Positions 1-7,072 are shown, counted from the stretch's first letter. The stretch is 8,574 bases of DNA from Alphaproteobacteria bacterium (GCA_005884855.1 VAZS01000311.1:1-8574), one strand, 5' to 3'. The notes: a model not told the origin generated them from the letters alone. Numbers and translations are program-made.

Positions 1-765
1 CATCGGCGTCAGCTTGGTAATCCTCAAGCCCATGGTGCGAACGATCCGCCAGCCACCCATCAGAGTGCCGAGTGCCATCGCCGCCTGACACGCAAGCACG
101 ACCCAGAACGGCACGAAGAATTCCTTGCCGAGATGCCCTTGGGAAAACAGCAGCACCGCGATGATGCCCATGGTCTTCTGCGCATCGTTGCCACCATGGC
201 CGAGCGAATAAAGCGACGCCGAGACGAATTGCAGGATGCGGAAGGCGCGGTCGACCGCGAAGGGCGTGGAGCGGACCGAAGCCCAGGACACCACCGCAAC
301 CAGCACCATCGCCAGCAAGAATCCGACCAGCGGCGACAGCACGATCGCGAGCAATGTTTTTGACAATCCGCCCCAGACCGCGGCGGAGATTCCGGCCTTC
401 GCCATTCCGCCGCCGACCAGTCCGCCGATCAATGCGTGTGAACTGGACGACGGTATTCCCAAGCCCCATGTGATCAGGTTCCAGACGATCGCGCCCACCA
501 ACGCGGCGAAGATCACCGCGCTGTCGATGACGCTCGGCTCGACGATGCCGGTGCCGATGGTCTGGGCGACATGAAGCCCGAACACCAGGAACGCGATAAA
601 ATTGAAGAACGCCGCCCACAGCACCGCGTAATGCGGCCGCAGCACCCGGGTCGATACGATGGTCGCGATCGAATTGGCGGCGTCGTGCAATCCGTTCAGG
701 AAATCGAACAGCAGCGCGACTGCGATTAATCCGACCAGTATCGGAAGACCAAGTGTGGCGTCCAC
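1..765 (-). CDS. pit: Inorganic phosphate transporter, Pit/PiT family (partial, C-terminal part outside window)
   Basis: Inner-membrane symporter that takes up phosphate (as metal-phosphate or with protons), low affinity. The 255 visible residues are nearly all hydrophobic helices. Both PiT signature repeats are seen: NGLHDAANSIAT at about residues 24-35 and GHGGNDAQKTMG at about 189-200, with the conserved GIPSSSSHALIGG between them (about 104-116). The frame is open to base 1, where the family would continue for roughly 80 more residues. I chose the GTG at 763-765: it gives the usual PiT N terminus and follows a GC-rich, weak Shine-Dalgarno stretch (GCGGA). It lies 14 bases behind the stop of the DUF47 gene, so the two are almost certainly co-transcribed, as in the orfA-pit operon of Sinorhizobium meliloti. 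Family assignment is firm; substrate is by family knowledge. Confidence 0.95.
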   Translation of the reverse strand, partial: MDATLGLPILVGLIAVALLFDFLNGLHDAANSIATIVSTRVLRPHYAVLWAAFFNFIAFLVFGLHVAQTIGTGIVEPSVIDSAVIFAALVGAIVWNLITWGLGIPSSSSHALIGGLVGGGMAKAGISAAVWGGLSKTLLAIVLSPLVGFLLAMVLVAVVSWASVRSTPFAVDRAFRILQFVSASLYSLGHGGNDAQKTMGIIAVLLFSQGHLGKEFFVPFWVVLACQAAMALGTLMGGWRIVRTMGLRITKLTPM

Positions 766-779
766 TCCGCGGCCCTGCC

Positions 780-1424
780 CTATACCTGTTCTATGACGAT
801 ACTGTTGATCTCATTGGCAACATCGTCGAAGCGGTCGGCCACTTTCTCGAGATGGTCGTAAATCTCCGCGCCGACGATGAAATCCATCGCGTTGGTGTTG
901 CGGTGCTTGAGGAATAGCTCCTTGAGGCCGATGTCATGGAGATCGTCCACCCGGCCCTCCAGTTTGGTCAATTCCTCGGTGATGGCGGTCAGCATGGCGA
1001 CGTTATTGCCAATCGACTGCAACAGCGGCAAGGCACGGCCGACCAGATTGGCGCACTCCACCAGCAGCGTTCCCATTTCGCGCATCGGCGGTTCGAAGGT
1101 ACGGACCTCGAACAGAATGACGGCTTTTGCGGTCTGCTGCATCTGGTCGATGGCGTCGTCCATCGACGTGATCAGGTTCTTGATGTCCCCCCGGTCGAAT
1201 GGGGTGATGAACGTCCGGCGCACCGCGGTCAGCACCTCGCGGGTGATGTTATCGGCATCATTCTCGAACTGATTGACGCGCTGGCAGAATACCGGGGTTT
1301 CCGCGCCGCCGCGCAGCATGTCCTGCAACGCCAGGGCGCCTTGCAAGACCGTCTGGGAGTGGCGGGCGAACAGGTCGAAAAACCGTTCCTCCTTTGGGAG
1401 AAGGGCGCGAAACCAACGCAGCAT
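780..1424 (-). CDS. DUF47 / PhoU-like Pit accessory protein
   Basis: Cytoplasmic helical protein of 214 residues, of the DUF47 (PhoU-related) family that is encoded beside Pit transporters and is thought to modulate phosphate uptake. The N terminus MLRWFRALLPKEERFFDLF is typical, and FENDADNITREV (about 55-66) and SMDDAIDQMQ are the family's acidic, metal-binding-like helical motifs. The length fits the family. I chose the ATG at 1422-1424, although its ribosome site is weak (GGA about 9 bases upstream). An in-frame TTG at 1460 would add 12 residues that do not look like the family. The gene precedes pit by 14 bases and is 159 bases downstream of livM. No convincing terminator was seen in that gap, so read-through from the liv operon cannot be excluded. 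Confidence 0.93.
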   Translation of the reverse strand: MLRWFRALLPKEERFFDLFARHSQTVLQGALALQDMLRGGAETPVFCQRVNQFENDADNITREVLTAVRRTFITPFDRGDIKNLITSMDDAIDQMQQTAKAVILFEVRTFEPPMREMGTLLVECANLVGRALPLLQSIGNNVAMLTAITEELTKLEGRVDDLHDIGLKELFLKHRNTNAMDFIVGAEIYDHLEKVADRFDDVANEINSIVIEQV

Positions 1425-1583
1425 CTGAGATGTCCATAGTTTGCGGCAATGGCCGCCCAAAGCGGCCCGGGACGGAAACTGTCATAGACCATTTTCCCGG
1501 GAAGCGCGCAGCCGGCAGGCTACGGAACCCGGTCATCCACCGCTTTGTAGGGCCGGTAAATGTGTCCGGAAACTGGCTCGGTT
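1425..1583. other. Intergenic region livM to DUF47
   Basis: A 159-base gap on the minus-strand transcription path. It must carry the promoter for DUF47-pit if these genes are independent of the liv operon. I see two CCCGGG palindromes (around 1467-1472 and 1495-1500) and the PHO-like half-site, but no clear -35/-10 pair and no stem followed by a T-run. Confidence 0.4.
1479..1489 (+). promoter_or_regulatory. Possible PHO-box half-site
   Basis: CTGTCATAGAC matches the 5' half of the PhoB-binding PHO box (CTGTCATAAAN) in its first seven bases. It lies 55 bases upstream of the DUF47-pit start, in reverse orientation. The neighbouring 11-mers on both sides match poorly (GAAA just before it is the only AT-rich match), so a full two-repeat box is not present. 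In S. meliloti the equivalent operon is repressed through PhoB. The match could be chance. Confidence 0.25.
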
Positions 1584-2552
1584 TTACAGCGAACGCCTAA
1601 AATGATGGGCGATTTCACCGACCACGCCGCGGCGGAATGTCAGCACGCAAACCACGAAGATGACACCCTGGATTACCGTCACCCATTGCCCGAAGCCGGC
1701 CAGATATTGCTGCATGGCGATGATCACGAAAGCGCCAACCACCGGTCCGAACACCGTCCCCAGCCCACCAACCAGCGTCATCAGCACGATTTCGCCGGAC
1801 ATCGTCCAGTGCACATCGGTCAGCGAGGCATTCTGGGCCACAAAGACCTTCAGCGAGCCGGCAAAGCCCGCCAGCGTGCCGGAAAGGATATAGGCGAGCA
1901 GCTTGTATTGATCGGTCTTGTAACCGAGCGAGATGGCGCGCTGCTCGTTCTCGCGGATGGCTTTCAGGACCTCGCCAAACGGCGAATTGATGGTGCGAAA
2001 GATCAGCAGGAAACCGAACAGGAAGCCGGCAAGGACGACATAGTAAAGGATGGTCGGGTTCGCGAGATTGAAAATTCCGAACAGGTGGCCCTGAGGAATC
2101 CCCTGGATGCCATCCTCACCATGAGTGAACGGCGTCTGCAGATAGATGAAATACAGCAGTTGCGACAACGCCAGCGTGATCATGGAAAAGTAGATGCCCT
2201 GACGGCGAATAGCGACGACGCCGGTCACGATCCCAAGCCCGGCCGCGCCGGCGGTGCCGACCAGAATGGCAAGCTCGGGCGTCAGACCCCACACTTTAAG
2301 CGCGTGCGCGGTGATATAGCCGGCTGTACCCAAGAACATGGCATGGCCGAACGACAGCAGGCCGCCGTAGCCGATCAGCAGGTTGAAGGCGCAAGCCAAC
2401 AACGCAAAGCAGAGCGCCTGCATCACGAAGAATGGGTAAACGCCCGTCAACGGCACCACCAGCAACAAGGCCGTCATCAGGCCGAACGCGATCATCTCGT
2501 CTTTGGTGTTGCGCGCCGTTACCGGTATCGAATTTTCGGTTATCGCCGTCAT
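1584..2552 (-). CDS. livM: Branched-chain amino acid type ABC transporter permease LivM
   Basis: Second inner-membrane permease subunit of an importer of the HAAT (branched-chain amino acid/amide/aromatic acid) family. The protein is 322 residues with about ten hydrophobic helices after a short polar N terminus. LivM hallmarks are GYGGLLSFGHAMFLG (about 61-75), the cytoplasmic coupling stretch LKAIRENEQRAISLGY before the last helices, and MTLVGGLGTVFGPVVGA near the C terminus. It is normal length for alphaproteobacterial LivM and shows no break. The ATG (2550-2552) lies one base after the livH stop, so translation is probably coupled. It is the last gene of the five-gene operon. Substrate cannot be told from the permease. 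Confidence 0.95.
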   Translation of the reverse strand: MTAITENSIPVTARNTKDEMIAFGLMTALLLVVPLTGVYPFFVMQALCFALLACAFNLLIGYGGLLSFGHAMFLGTAGYITAHALKVWGLTPELAILVGTAGAAGLGIVTGVVAIRRQGIYFSMITLALSQLLYFIYLQTPFTHGEDGIQGIPQGHLFGIFNLANPTILYYVVLAGFLFGFLLIFRTINSPFGEVLKAIRENEQRAISLGYKTDQYKLLAYILSGTLAGFAGSLKVFVAQNASLTDVHWTMSGEIVLMTLVGGLGTVFGPVVGAFVIIAMQQYLAGFGQWVTVIQGVIFVVCVLTFRRGVVGEIAHHFRRSL

Positions 2553-2553
2553 A

Positions 2554-3291
2554 TCAGGCCGCCCGTCCTGTCAATCCCGAAGGCTTCACCAGCAGCACCA
2601 GCACCATCAACACGAATACCACCGTGTTGGACGCCTCCGGGTAAAAGTATTTTTGATTGATCGGCGCCGACAGCACCCCGGCAAGCGCGGCGAGGCCCAC
2701 ACCGAGCCCGTAGGTCAGCGTGATCATCCTCGGCACGTTGACGCCGAACGCGCGCACCAGGGTAGGGTTTTCGGTGGCGGCGCGCAGGTAAGCGCCAAGC
2801 CGCGTCCGCTCGATCAAATACCAGGTCAGCAGACATACGATCAGCGAAAAGACCACGACCCACCCGCGATAGATCGGCAGGAACATGAACCCGAGATTCA
2901 TGCCGCCCTTCAACTCATCAGGGATCGAATAGGGCAAACCGGACGAACCAAAGTAGTTCTGAAACACGCCTTGGATGATCAGAGCCAGCCCGAACGTCAG
3001 CAACAGCCCGTAGAGATGGTCGAGCCCGGAAAGCCATTTCAACATGGTGCGTTCAAGGAACATTCCGAAAATGCCGACAACAACGGGAGCGATGATCAGC
3101 GCAGGCCAATATCCGATGCCTGCCAGGTTCAGCAGGAAATAAGCGACAAACGCGCCCATCATGTAAACAGCGCCATGGGCGAAATTGATGATGTTGAGCA
3201 TGCCAAAGATCACGGCTAGCCCGAGACTAAGCAGCGCGTAAAACGAGCCGTTGATCAGCCCCACCAAAAGCTGTGCGTACAGAGCTTGCAT
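2554..3291 (-). CDS. livH: ABC transporter permease LivH with apparent internal in-frame deletion
   Basis: First permease subunit of the Liv-type importer. Typical features are the N terminus LINGSFYALLSLGLAVIFG (about 12-30), the INFAHGAVYMMGAF motif (about 35-48) and the coupling stretch LRAATENPTLVRAFGVNVPR (about 169-188). After AALAGVLSAPINQ (about 201-213) the sequence jumps to KYFYPEASNTVVF and the normal C terminus LVLLVKPSGLTGR. Family members of about 288-300 residues, including E. coli LivH, have here a further membrane segment with a conserved GG-GS/GA motif (in E. coli VLGGIGSIPGA). That block of roughly 43-45 residues is missing, giving 245 residues with the frame kept. The junction is at about 2650-2656. 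LivM in the same operon keeps its equivalent segment. The ATG at 3289-3291 has only a weak ribosome site. The protein may be non-functional, or the deletion could be an assembly artefact. Confidence 0.9.
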   Translation of the reverse strand: MQALYAQLLVGLINGSFYALLSLGLAVIFGMLNIINFAHGAVYMMGAFVAYFLLNLAGIGYWPALIIAPVVVGIFGMFLERTMLKWLSGLDHLYGLLLTFGLALIIQGVFQNYFGSSGLPYSIPDELKGGMNLGFMFLPIYRGWVVVFSLIVCLLTWYLIERTRLGAYLRAATENPTLVRAFGVNVPRMITLTYGLGVGLAALAGVLSAPINQKYFYPEASNTVVFVLMVLVLLVKPSGLTGRAA

Positions 3292-3335
3292 CGATCGATC
3301 TTTCGCACTCAGTCCTGTTGTGACGCCTATACGGC

Positions 3336-3360
3336 GCCCGCCGGCGCAGTGCCGGCGGGC
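3336..3360 (-). promoter_or_regulatory. Intercistronic hairpin between binding-protein gene and livH
   Basis: A perfect 10-bp inverted repeat, GCCCGCCGGC and GCCGGCGGGC, with a 5-base loop. It begins 7 bases after the stop codon of the binding-protein gene and ends 44 bases before livH. No U-run follows, so it is unlikely to be a strong intrinsic terminator. The position is that of RNA-stabilising or attenuating hairpins that raise the level of periplasmic binding protein over membrane subunits, as known for malE-malF. The sequence is seen directly; the role is inferred. Confidence 0.7.
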
Positions 3361-3367
3361 ATTGTTG

Positions 3368-4588
3368 TTACTTCTTCACCAGCGGACAAGAACTTTCCGA
3401 AAGCGGCCTGAAGGCCTGGTCTCCGGGGGTGGTTCCGACCACCTTGTAGTAGTCCCAGGGGGACTTGGATTCCTCAGGCTTCTTCACCTCAAACAGATAC
3501 GCGGGGTGAATCTTGCGGCCATCGACGCGAATAGTACCCTTGCCGAACAAGGGATCGTCGGTGGGCATTTCCTTCATTTTCGCCACCACCTTGGCGCCGT
3601 CGTGCGGATTGCCGCTCATGGCTTCGAGAGCCTTGAAGTAGTGGATCAGTCCCGAATAGACGCCGGCTTGCACCATGCTGGGCACGGCCTTGTTCTTCGC
3701 ACGAGCGGAAAAACGTTTCGAAAACGCCCGGGTCCCCTCATTCAAGTCCCAATAGAAGGTTTCGGTAAAATTCAGCCCCTGCGCCACCTTCAGGCCGAGC
3801 GAGTGTACGTCGGTAATAAACAATAGAAGCCCCGCGAGTTTCTGGCCTCCCGCTACGATGCCGAATTCCGACGCCTGTTTGATGGTATTGGTCGTGTCGC
3901 CACCGGCATTGGCCATTCCGATGATCTTGGCCTTTGAAGCCTGCGCCTGCAGCAGGAACGACGAGAAATCTGCCGTGTTCAGCGGGTGCTTCACCCCGCC
4001 GATGACTTTGCCGCCCGCCTTCGTCACAACGGCGGTGGTGTCGCGTTCCAGTGCGGCGCCGAACGCGTAGTCAGCCGTCAAAAAGAACCAGGTGTCGCCA
4101 CCCGCTTTCACCAGCGCCTGGCCGGTGCTGTTGGCGAGCATGTAGGTGTCGTAGACCCAGTGAACGGTGTTCGGCGAGCATTGCGCATTAGTGAGATCCG
4201 ACGATGCCGCGCCGGTATTGATCATGATGGAGTTCTTCTCCTTCACGAGATTGTTGACCGCAAGGGCAACACCGGAGTTCAGCACGTCCATGAAAATGTC
4301 GACCTTCTCGACGTCGATCCATTGCCGCGCGATGTTGGTGGCGATATCGGGCTTGTTCTGATGATCGGCGGAAATCACGTCGATCTTCCATCCCTTGGCC
4401 GCCAGTCCGGAATCTTCCACCGCCATCTGGGCAGCCAGCGTCGAGCCAGCGCCGCCAAGGTCTGAGTAAAGCCCCGAATTATCGGTGAGGACGCCGATCT
4501 TGATCGTCTTGTCCTGCGCAAAGGCGGCGCCGCTTGCGGCAGACGCGAGTGCCGCGGCAAGCAAAACAGCCGATATTCTATTTTTCAT
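3368..4588 (-). CDS. Periplasmic substrate-binding protein of a HAAT-family ABC transporter (LivK-like)
   Basis: Type I periplasmic binding protein of 406 residues that would deliver ligand to the LivHM permease. It has a clear signal peptide: basic MKNR, a hydrophobic core to about residue 18, and a cleavage site after AFA (about 24). The mature domain starts KTIKIGVLTDNSGLYSDLGG, the usual first strand of this fold, and continues with TNIARQWIDVEKVDIFMD and LTADYAFGAALERD, typical of the Peripla_BP_6 group. Two cysteines (137 and 401) remain in the mature protein. In Rhodopseudomonas and Bradyrhizobium such proteins bind branched-chain amino acids, aromatic acids, urea or other small acids, so the ligand is left open. 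The start has a good ribosome site (CGGAG, 6 bases before ATG). The gene lies 34 bases downstream of livF and is followed by a strong hairpin. Confidence 0.93.
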   Translation of the reverse strand: MKNRISAVLLAAALASAASGAAFAQDKTIKIGVLTDNSGLYSDLGGAGSTLAAQMAVEDSGLAAKGWKIDVISADHQNKPDIATNIARQWIDVEKVDIFMDVLNSGVALAVNNLVKEKNSIMINTGAASSDLTNAQCSPNTVHWVYDTYMLANSTGQALVKAGGDTWFFLTADYAFGAALERDTTAVVTKAGGKVIGGVKHPLNTADFSSFLLQAQASKAKIIGMANAGGDTTNTIKQASEFGIVAGGQKLAGLLLFITDVHSLGLKVAQGLNFTETFYWDLNEGTRAFSKRFSARAKNKAVPSMVQAGVYSGLIHYFKALEAMSGNPHDGAKVVAKMKEMPTDDPLFGKGTIRVDGRKIHPAYLFEVKKPEESKSPWDYYKVVGTTPGDQAFRPLSESSCPLVKK

Positions 4589-4622
4589 GTTTACTCCGTG
4601 GATCCTGCTTCAAAAATGGTGT

Positions 4623-5381
4623 TCAGACGCCGAGATAGGTGTGAAGTTTGCCCATGTTGGACTGTAGATCCGCGTTTGCGAACCCGTCGATGACCCTGCC
4701 GTGTTCGACGATGTAGTAACGATCCGCGACGGTAGATGCGAACCGGAAATTCTGTTCGACCAGAAGGATCGTGAAGCCTTCTTTCTTGAGCCGCGCGATG
4801 GTGTGGCCAATCTGCTGGATAATAACCGGGGCGAGCCCCTCGGTCGGCTCGTCCAGCATCAGAAACCGCGCGCCGGTGCGCAGGATGCGCGCGATCGCCA
4901 GCATCTGCTGTTCGCCGCCTGACAATTTGGTGCCCTGGCTGTTCAGCCGCTCCTTGAGATTGGGAAACAGGTCGAAAATCTGCTCGAGCGACAGGCCGCC
5001 GCTCCGCACGATCGGCGGCAGCAACAGGTTTTCCCTGACATCCAGACTGGCGAAGATTCCGCGTTCCTCGGGGCAAAACGCGACGCCCATGCGTGCGATA
5101 CGGTCTGAAGAGGACCGGATGATCTCCTGTCCATTGAAACTGACCGAGCCGGTACGCTTGCCGATAATCCCCAACACCGATTTCAGGGTGGTGGTCTTGC
5201 CGGCGCCATTGCGTCCGAGCAAGGTGACCACCTCGCCGGCATTCACGTTGAAATTGACGCCGTGCAGGATGTGCGACTCGCCGTACCACGCTTCCAGGTC
5301 CTTAACCGCCAGCACAGGCGCGGCTGCCCCTGGCGAGGGTGTCGGCTTCGGCGCGGCATCGGCCATTGTGATGTCAGGCAT
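4623..5381 (-). CDS. livF: ABC transporter ATP-binding protein LivF
   Basis: Cytoplasmic ATPase subunit of the Liv-type importer, 252 residues. In order: Walker A GRNGAGKTT (56-64), the LivF-type PEERGIF loop (104-110), signature LSGGEQQ (153-159), Walker B FLMLDEP (173-179) and LLVEQN (207-211), where Gln replaces the switch His, as is usual for LivF. I chose ATG 5379-5381 because GGGGGCAGG lies just upstream and because it overlaps the end of livG by 8 bases, which indicates translational coupling. An ATG five codons later (5366) is possible. A farther upstream in-frame start (5450) would add residues that only shadow livG. There is a Pro/Ala-rich N-terminal extension (about residues 7-22) before the ATPase domain. 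Nothing is broken. Confidence 0.94.
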   Translation of the reverse strand: MPDITMADAAPKPTPSPGAAAPVLAVKDLEAWYGESHILHGVNFNVNAGEVVTLLGRNGAGKTTTLKSVLGIIGKRTGSVSFNGQEIIRSSSDRIARMGVAFCPEERGIFASLDVRENLLLPPIVRSGGLSLEQIFDLFPNLKERLNSQGTKLSGGEQQMLAIARILRTGARFLMLDEPTEGLAPVIIQQIGHTIARLKKEGFTILLVEQNFRFASTVADRYYIVEHGRVIDGFANADLQSNMGKLHTYLGV

Positions 5382-6129
5382 GACCTGCCCCCAGATAGGC
5401 TTCCTTGACGCGCTCATCCTTGGAAAGCTCGGCGTAGTTGCCTTCCGCAAGCACGTGGCCGCGCGTCAGCACGGTGATGATGTCCGAAAGATTGGCCACC
5501 ACGTTAAGATTATGCTCGACCATCAGGATGGTATATTTCGCCGATATGCGCTTGATCAATGCGGCGATCTTGTCGATGTCTTCGTGTCCCATGCCGGCCA
5601 TCGGCTCGTCCAGCAGCATCATTTCAGGATCGAGCGCCAAGGTGGTCGCAATTTCGAGCGCGCGTTTGCGCCCGTAAGGCATTTCTACCGCCGGTGTGCT
5701 CGCGAACTCGCTCAGGCCGACATCGTTGAGCAATTCATGCGCGCGATTATTGAAACGGTCGAGCACAGATTTGGAACGCCAGAAATCGAACGACTGCCCA
5801 TGCTGGCGCTGCAGCGCCACCCTTACGTTTTCCAGAGCGGTCAGGTGCGGAAACACCGCCGAAATCTGGAACGAGCGCACCAGCCCAAGACGCGCCACGT
5901 CGGCCGGCGCCATCGCTGTAATGTCCTGTCCCCGGTAGAGGATTTGACCGGCTGAAGGCTTGAGGAATTTGGTGAGAAGATTGAAGCACGTGGTCTTGCC
6001 GGCCCCGTTTGGACCTATTAGCGCATGAATACTGCCACGACGGACCCGAAGATCGACGTCGCGAACAGCGAAGAAGCCCGCGAATTCTTTGGTTAATCCG
6101 CGAGTCTCTAAAATGAACTCATCTGCCAA
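5374..6129 (-). CDS. livG: ABC transporter ATP-binding protein LivG
   Basis: The other ATPase of the importer, 251 residues and first gene of the operon. Walker A is GPNGAGKTT (39-47), Q-loop VRSFQ (Gln88), Walker B MLLDEP (171-176) and switch His206 in MVEHN. The signature is the variant PYGRKRALEIA (about 151-161) instead of the usual YGxQR; I recall this form from related rhizobial LivG proteins. Start: TTG at 6127-6129, with an in-frame TGA directly before it and GGGGGA six bases upstream, so no longer start is possible and the ribosome site supports TTG. An 11-codon mini-ORF (ATG 6143, stop at 6108) overlaps this start out of frame. No strong promoter was found upstream; TTGACG near 6257-6262 (minus strand) lacks a good partner. 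Confidence 0.93.
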   Translation of the reverse strand: MADEFILETRGLTKEFAGFFAVRDVDLRVRRGSIHALIGPNGAGKTTCFNLLTKFLKPSAGQILYRGQDITAMAPADVARLGLVRSFQISAVFPHLTALENVRVALQRQHGQSFDFWRSKSVLDRFNNRAHELLNDVGLSEFASTPAVEMPYGRKRALEIATTLALDPEMMLLDEPMAGMGHEDIDKIAALIKRISAKYTILMVEHNLNVVANLSDIITVLTRGHVLAEGNYAELSKDERVKEAYLGAGHA

Positions 6130-6432
6130 TCACATTCCCCCATCAACCATTGTCGCGAAGCAGCGCGCATGGCCAATCCTTCTTAACCGCCGTTGCCCTC
6201 AGGACGTCTTGGAATTCGTCCCGGGCCGGCCACCTCCACCGGAATATGCCGTCAACCGCCCGCTTTACGCAAGGTGGAAAGCTCGGACGGACGCGGCGGG
6301 GATTCGCCATAAGTCCAATTGCTTGGCGGAAAGGATTGAGCCGTCGCGTTAGGCACTCGCGGCCATTCCAGCCCTTCCCGAAAGCGGTCGTTAACAGTCT
6401 TGCAGCCGGCGAAGTGATCGAATTCAACTGAG
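6130..6432. other. Intergenic region between livG and the ArsC-family gene
   Basis: About 300 bases with no convincing intact gene. Open frames on both strands here have no family features and conflict with each other. The region should hold the promoter of the liv operon (minus strand) and any terminator of the ArsC-family gene, but no stem with a T-run is evident. Its right end (6374-6431) carries the MutL-like remnant, which abuts the ArsC-family stop codon. Confidence 0.5.
6374..6431 (+). pseudogene. Remnant of mutL 5' end (DNA mismatch repair protein MutL, N terminus)
   Basis: In the plus-strand frame from 6384 the bases read AVVNSLAAGEVIEFN then TGA. MutL proteins begin with a conserved LPE-x-VVN-x-IAAGEVIERP just before the GHKL ATPase motif. 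Ten of twelve residues of VVNSLAAGEVIE agree, with L for I as a mild change. Just upstream, CTT CCC GAA (6374-6382) gives the expected LPE, but one extra base (6383) separates it from the rest, a frameshift. After VIE the match ends at once. This looks like a degraded 5' fragment, not a gene. There is no start codon in the expected place. The identification rests on a short stretch and my memory of the motif. Confidence 0.55.
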
Positions 6433-6810
6433 CTAGCCACCGCGGCGCGAGGCCCGCGATGGCGCCACTTCCTTGGCGTAGATTTCCGGCTTGAACCCGA
6501 CCAGCAGTTTGCCATCGAGATCGAGGACAGGGCGGTTGATCATCGAGGGCTGCGCCAGCATCAGGGCGATCGCTTTACGCTCGTTCAGGCCCTCCCTGTC
6601 GCTGTCGGGCAATTTGCGAAACGTAGTGCCCGCGCGATTGAGCAGGGTTTCCCAGCCGAGTTCGTCGCACCAGCTTTTCAACTGGTCTTTCTCGATGCCC
6701 TCGATTTTATAGTCATGGAAGGCGTAGGCGATGCGCTGACTGTCGAGCCATGCGCGGGCTTTCTTCATGGTGTCGCAGTTCTTGATGCCGTATATCGTGA
6801 TGGTTCGCAT
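6433..6810 (-). CDS. ArsC/Spx-family reductase (YffB-like)
   Basis: A 125-residue protein of the thioredoxin-fold ArsC/Spx family, closest in look to E. coli YffB: both share IYGIKNCDTMKKARxWL at the N terminus (single catalytic-type Cys at 12), FHDYKIEG, LGWETLLNRAGTTFRKL and the C-terminal RPVLDLDGKLLVGF. YffB-type members are annotated as arsenate reductase-like but arsenate reduction is not established for most; some act in glutathione-dependent reactions. The start ATG at 6808-6810 has AAGGA seven bases upstream. A much longer open frame to 7032 only shadows the Lin0512 gene. The gene begins 19 bases behind the Lin0512 stop, so the two were probably an operon. There is no arsR or other ars gene nearby, which argues against arsenic resistance. 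Confidence 0.92.
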   Translation of the reverse strand: MRTITIYGIKNCDTMKKARAWLDSQRIAYAFHDYKIEGIEKDQLKSWCDELGWETLLNRAGTTFRKLPDSDREGLNERKAIALMLAQPSMINRPVLDLDGKLLVGFKPEIYAKEVAPSRASRRGG

Positions 6811-6829
6811 CAGTTGTTCCTTGCCACTG

Positions 6830-7072
6830 TCACGCACATGCGCCGGCGGATTCTTCTTTAGCGACCGCAGCAGTGTCAACCGCGCCGGGGTCCGGCACGC
6901 CGATGGTGACATCGACGAACATGTCGTTGGCCGTTTTGCCCAGCATCCGAAAGAACCCGAGGCTGGAGTGGCGGATCGCGTCCGAGACCGCGCGCTTGGC
7001 CGCCTTGGTGGCATCGCGTCCGTGAACATCAACGCCCATGCCCATTTCAGTGATACAGCGCACGCGTGTCAT
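6830..7072 (-). pseudogene. Lin0512-family protein, C-terminally truncated
   Basis: Small protein of the Lin0512 family (function unknown). Residues 1-73 (MTRVRCITEMGMGVDVHGRD and on, through FVDVTIGVPDPGAVDTAAVAKE) agree well with what I recall of the family. Typical members run to about 115 residues with a further beta-rich part after AVAKE. Here the frame switches at about residue 74 to ESAGACA and stops, giving 80 residues. This suggests a deletion of some 35 codons near 6853 or a frameshift. The start ATG at 7070-7072 follows AGAAG. The gene lies 19 bases before the ArsC-family gene and 53 bases behind the DUF429 stop. It may still be translated, as a shortened product. Confidence 0.75.

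Noticed and set aside
936..1439. Plus-strand open frame of 167 codons
   Set aside because: It is antisense to the DUF47 gene and has no family features.
1560..2660. Plus-strand open frame of 366 codons
   Set aside because: It lies opposite livM and the end of livH, is rich in His, Gln and Arg as expected for the antisense of membrane proteins, and shows no family features.
3336..3360. Reading the hairpin as an intrinsic terminator
   Set aside because: No T-run follows on the transcribed strand and the operon continues with livH 44 bases later.
4771..5955. Plus-strand open frame of 394 codons
   Set aside because: It is the antisense of livF and livG, both of which have complete ATPase motifs.
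6143..6515. Minus-strand open frames of 87-94 codons between livG and the ArsC-family gene
   Set aside because: One runs into the ArsC-family coding sequence out of frame, they have no recognisable domain and no good ribosome site. One ends in a proline-rich tail that looked protein-like, but I could not tie it to a family.
6433..7032. Long form of the ArsC-family gene (199 residues)
   Set aside because: The extra N-terminal part is the Lin0512 gene read out of frame. The ATG at 6810 has a good ribosome site and gives the family's usual start.
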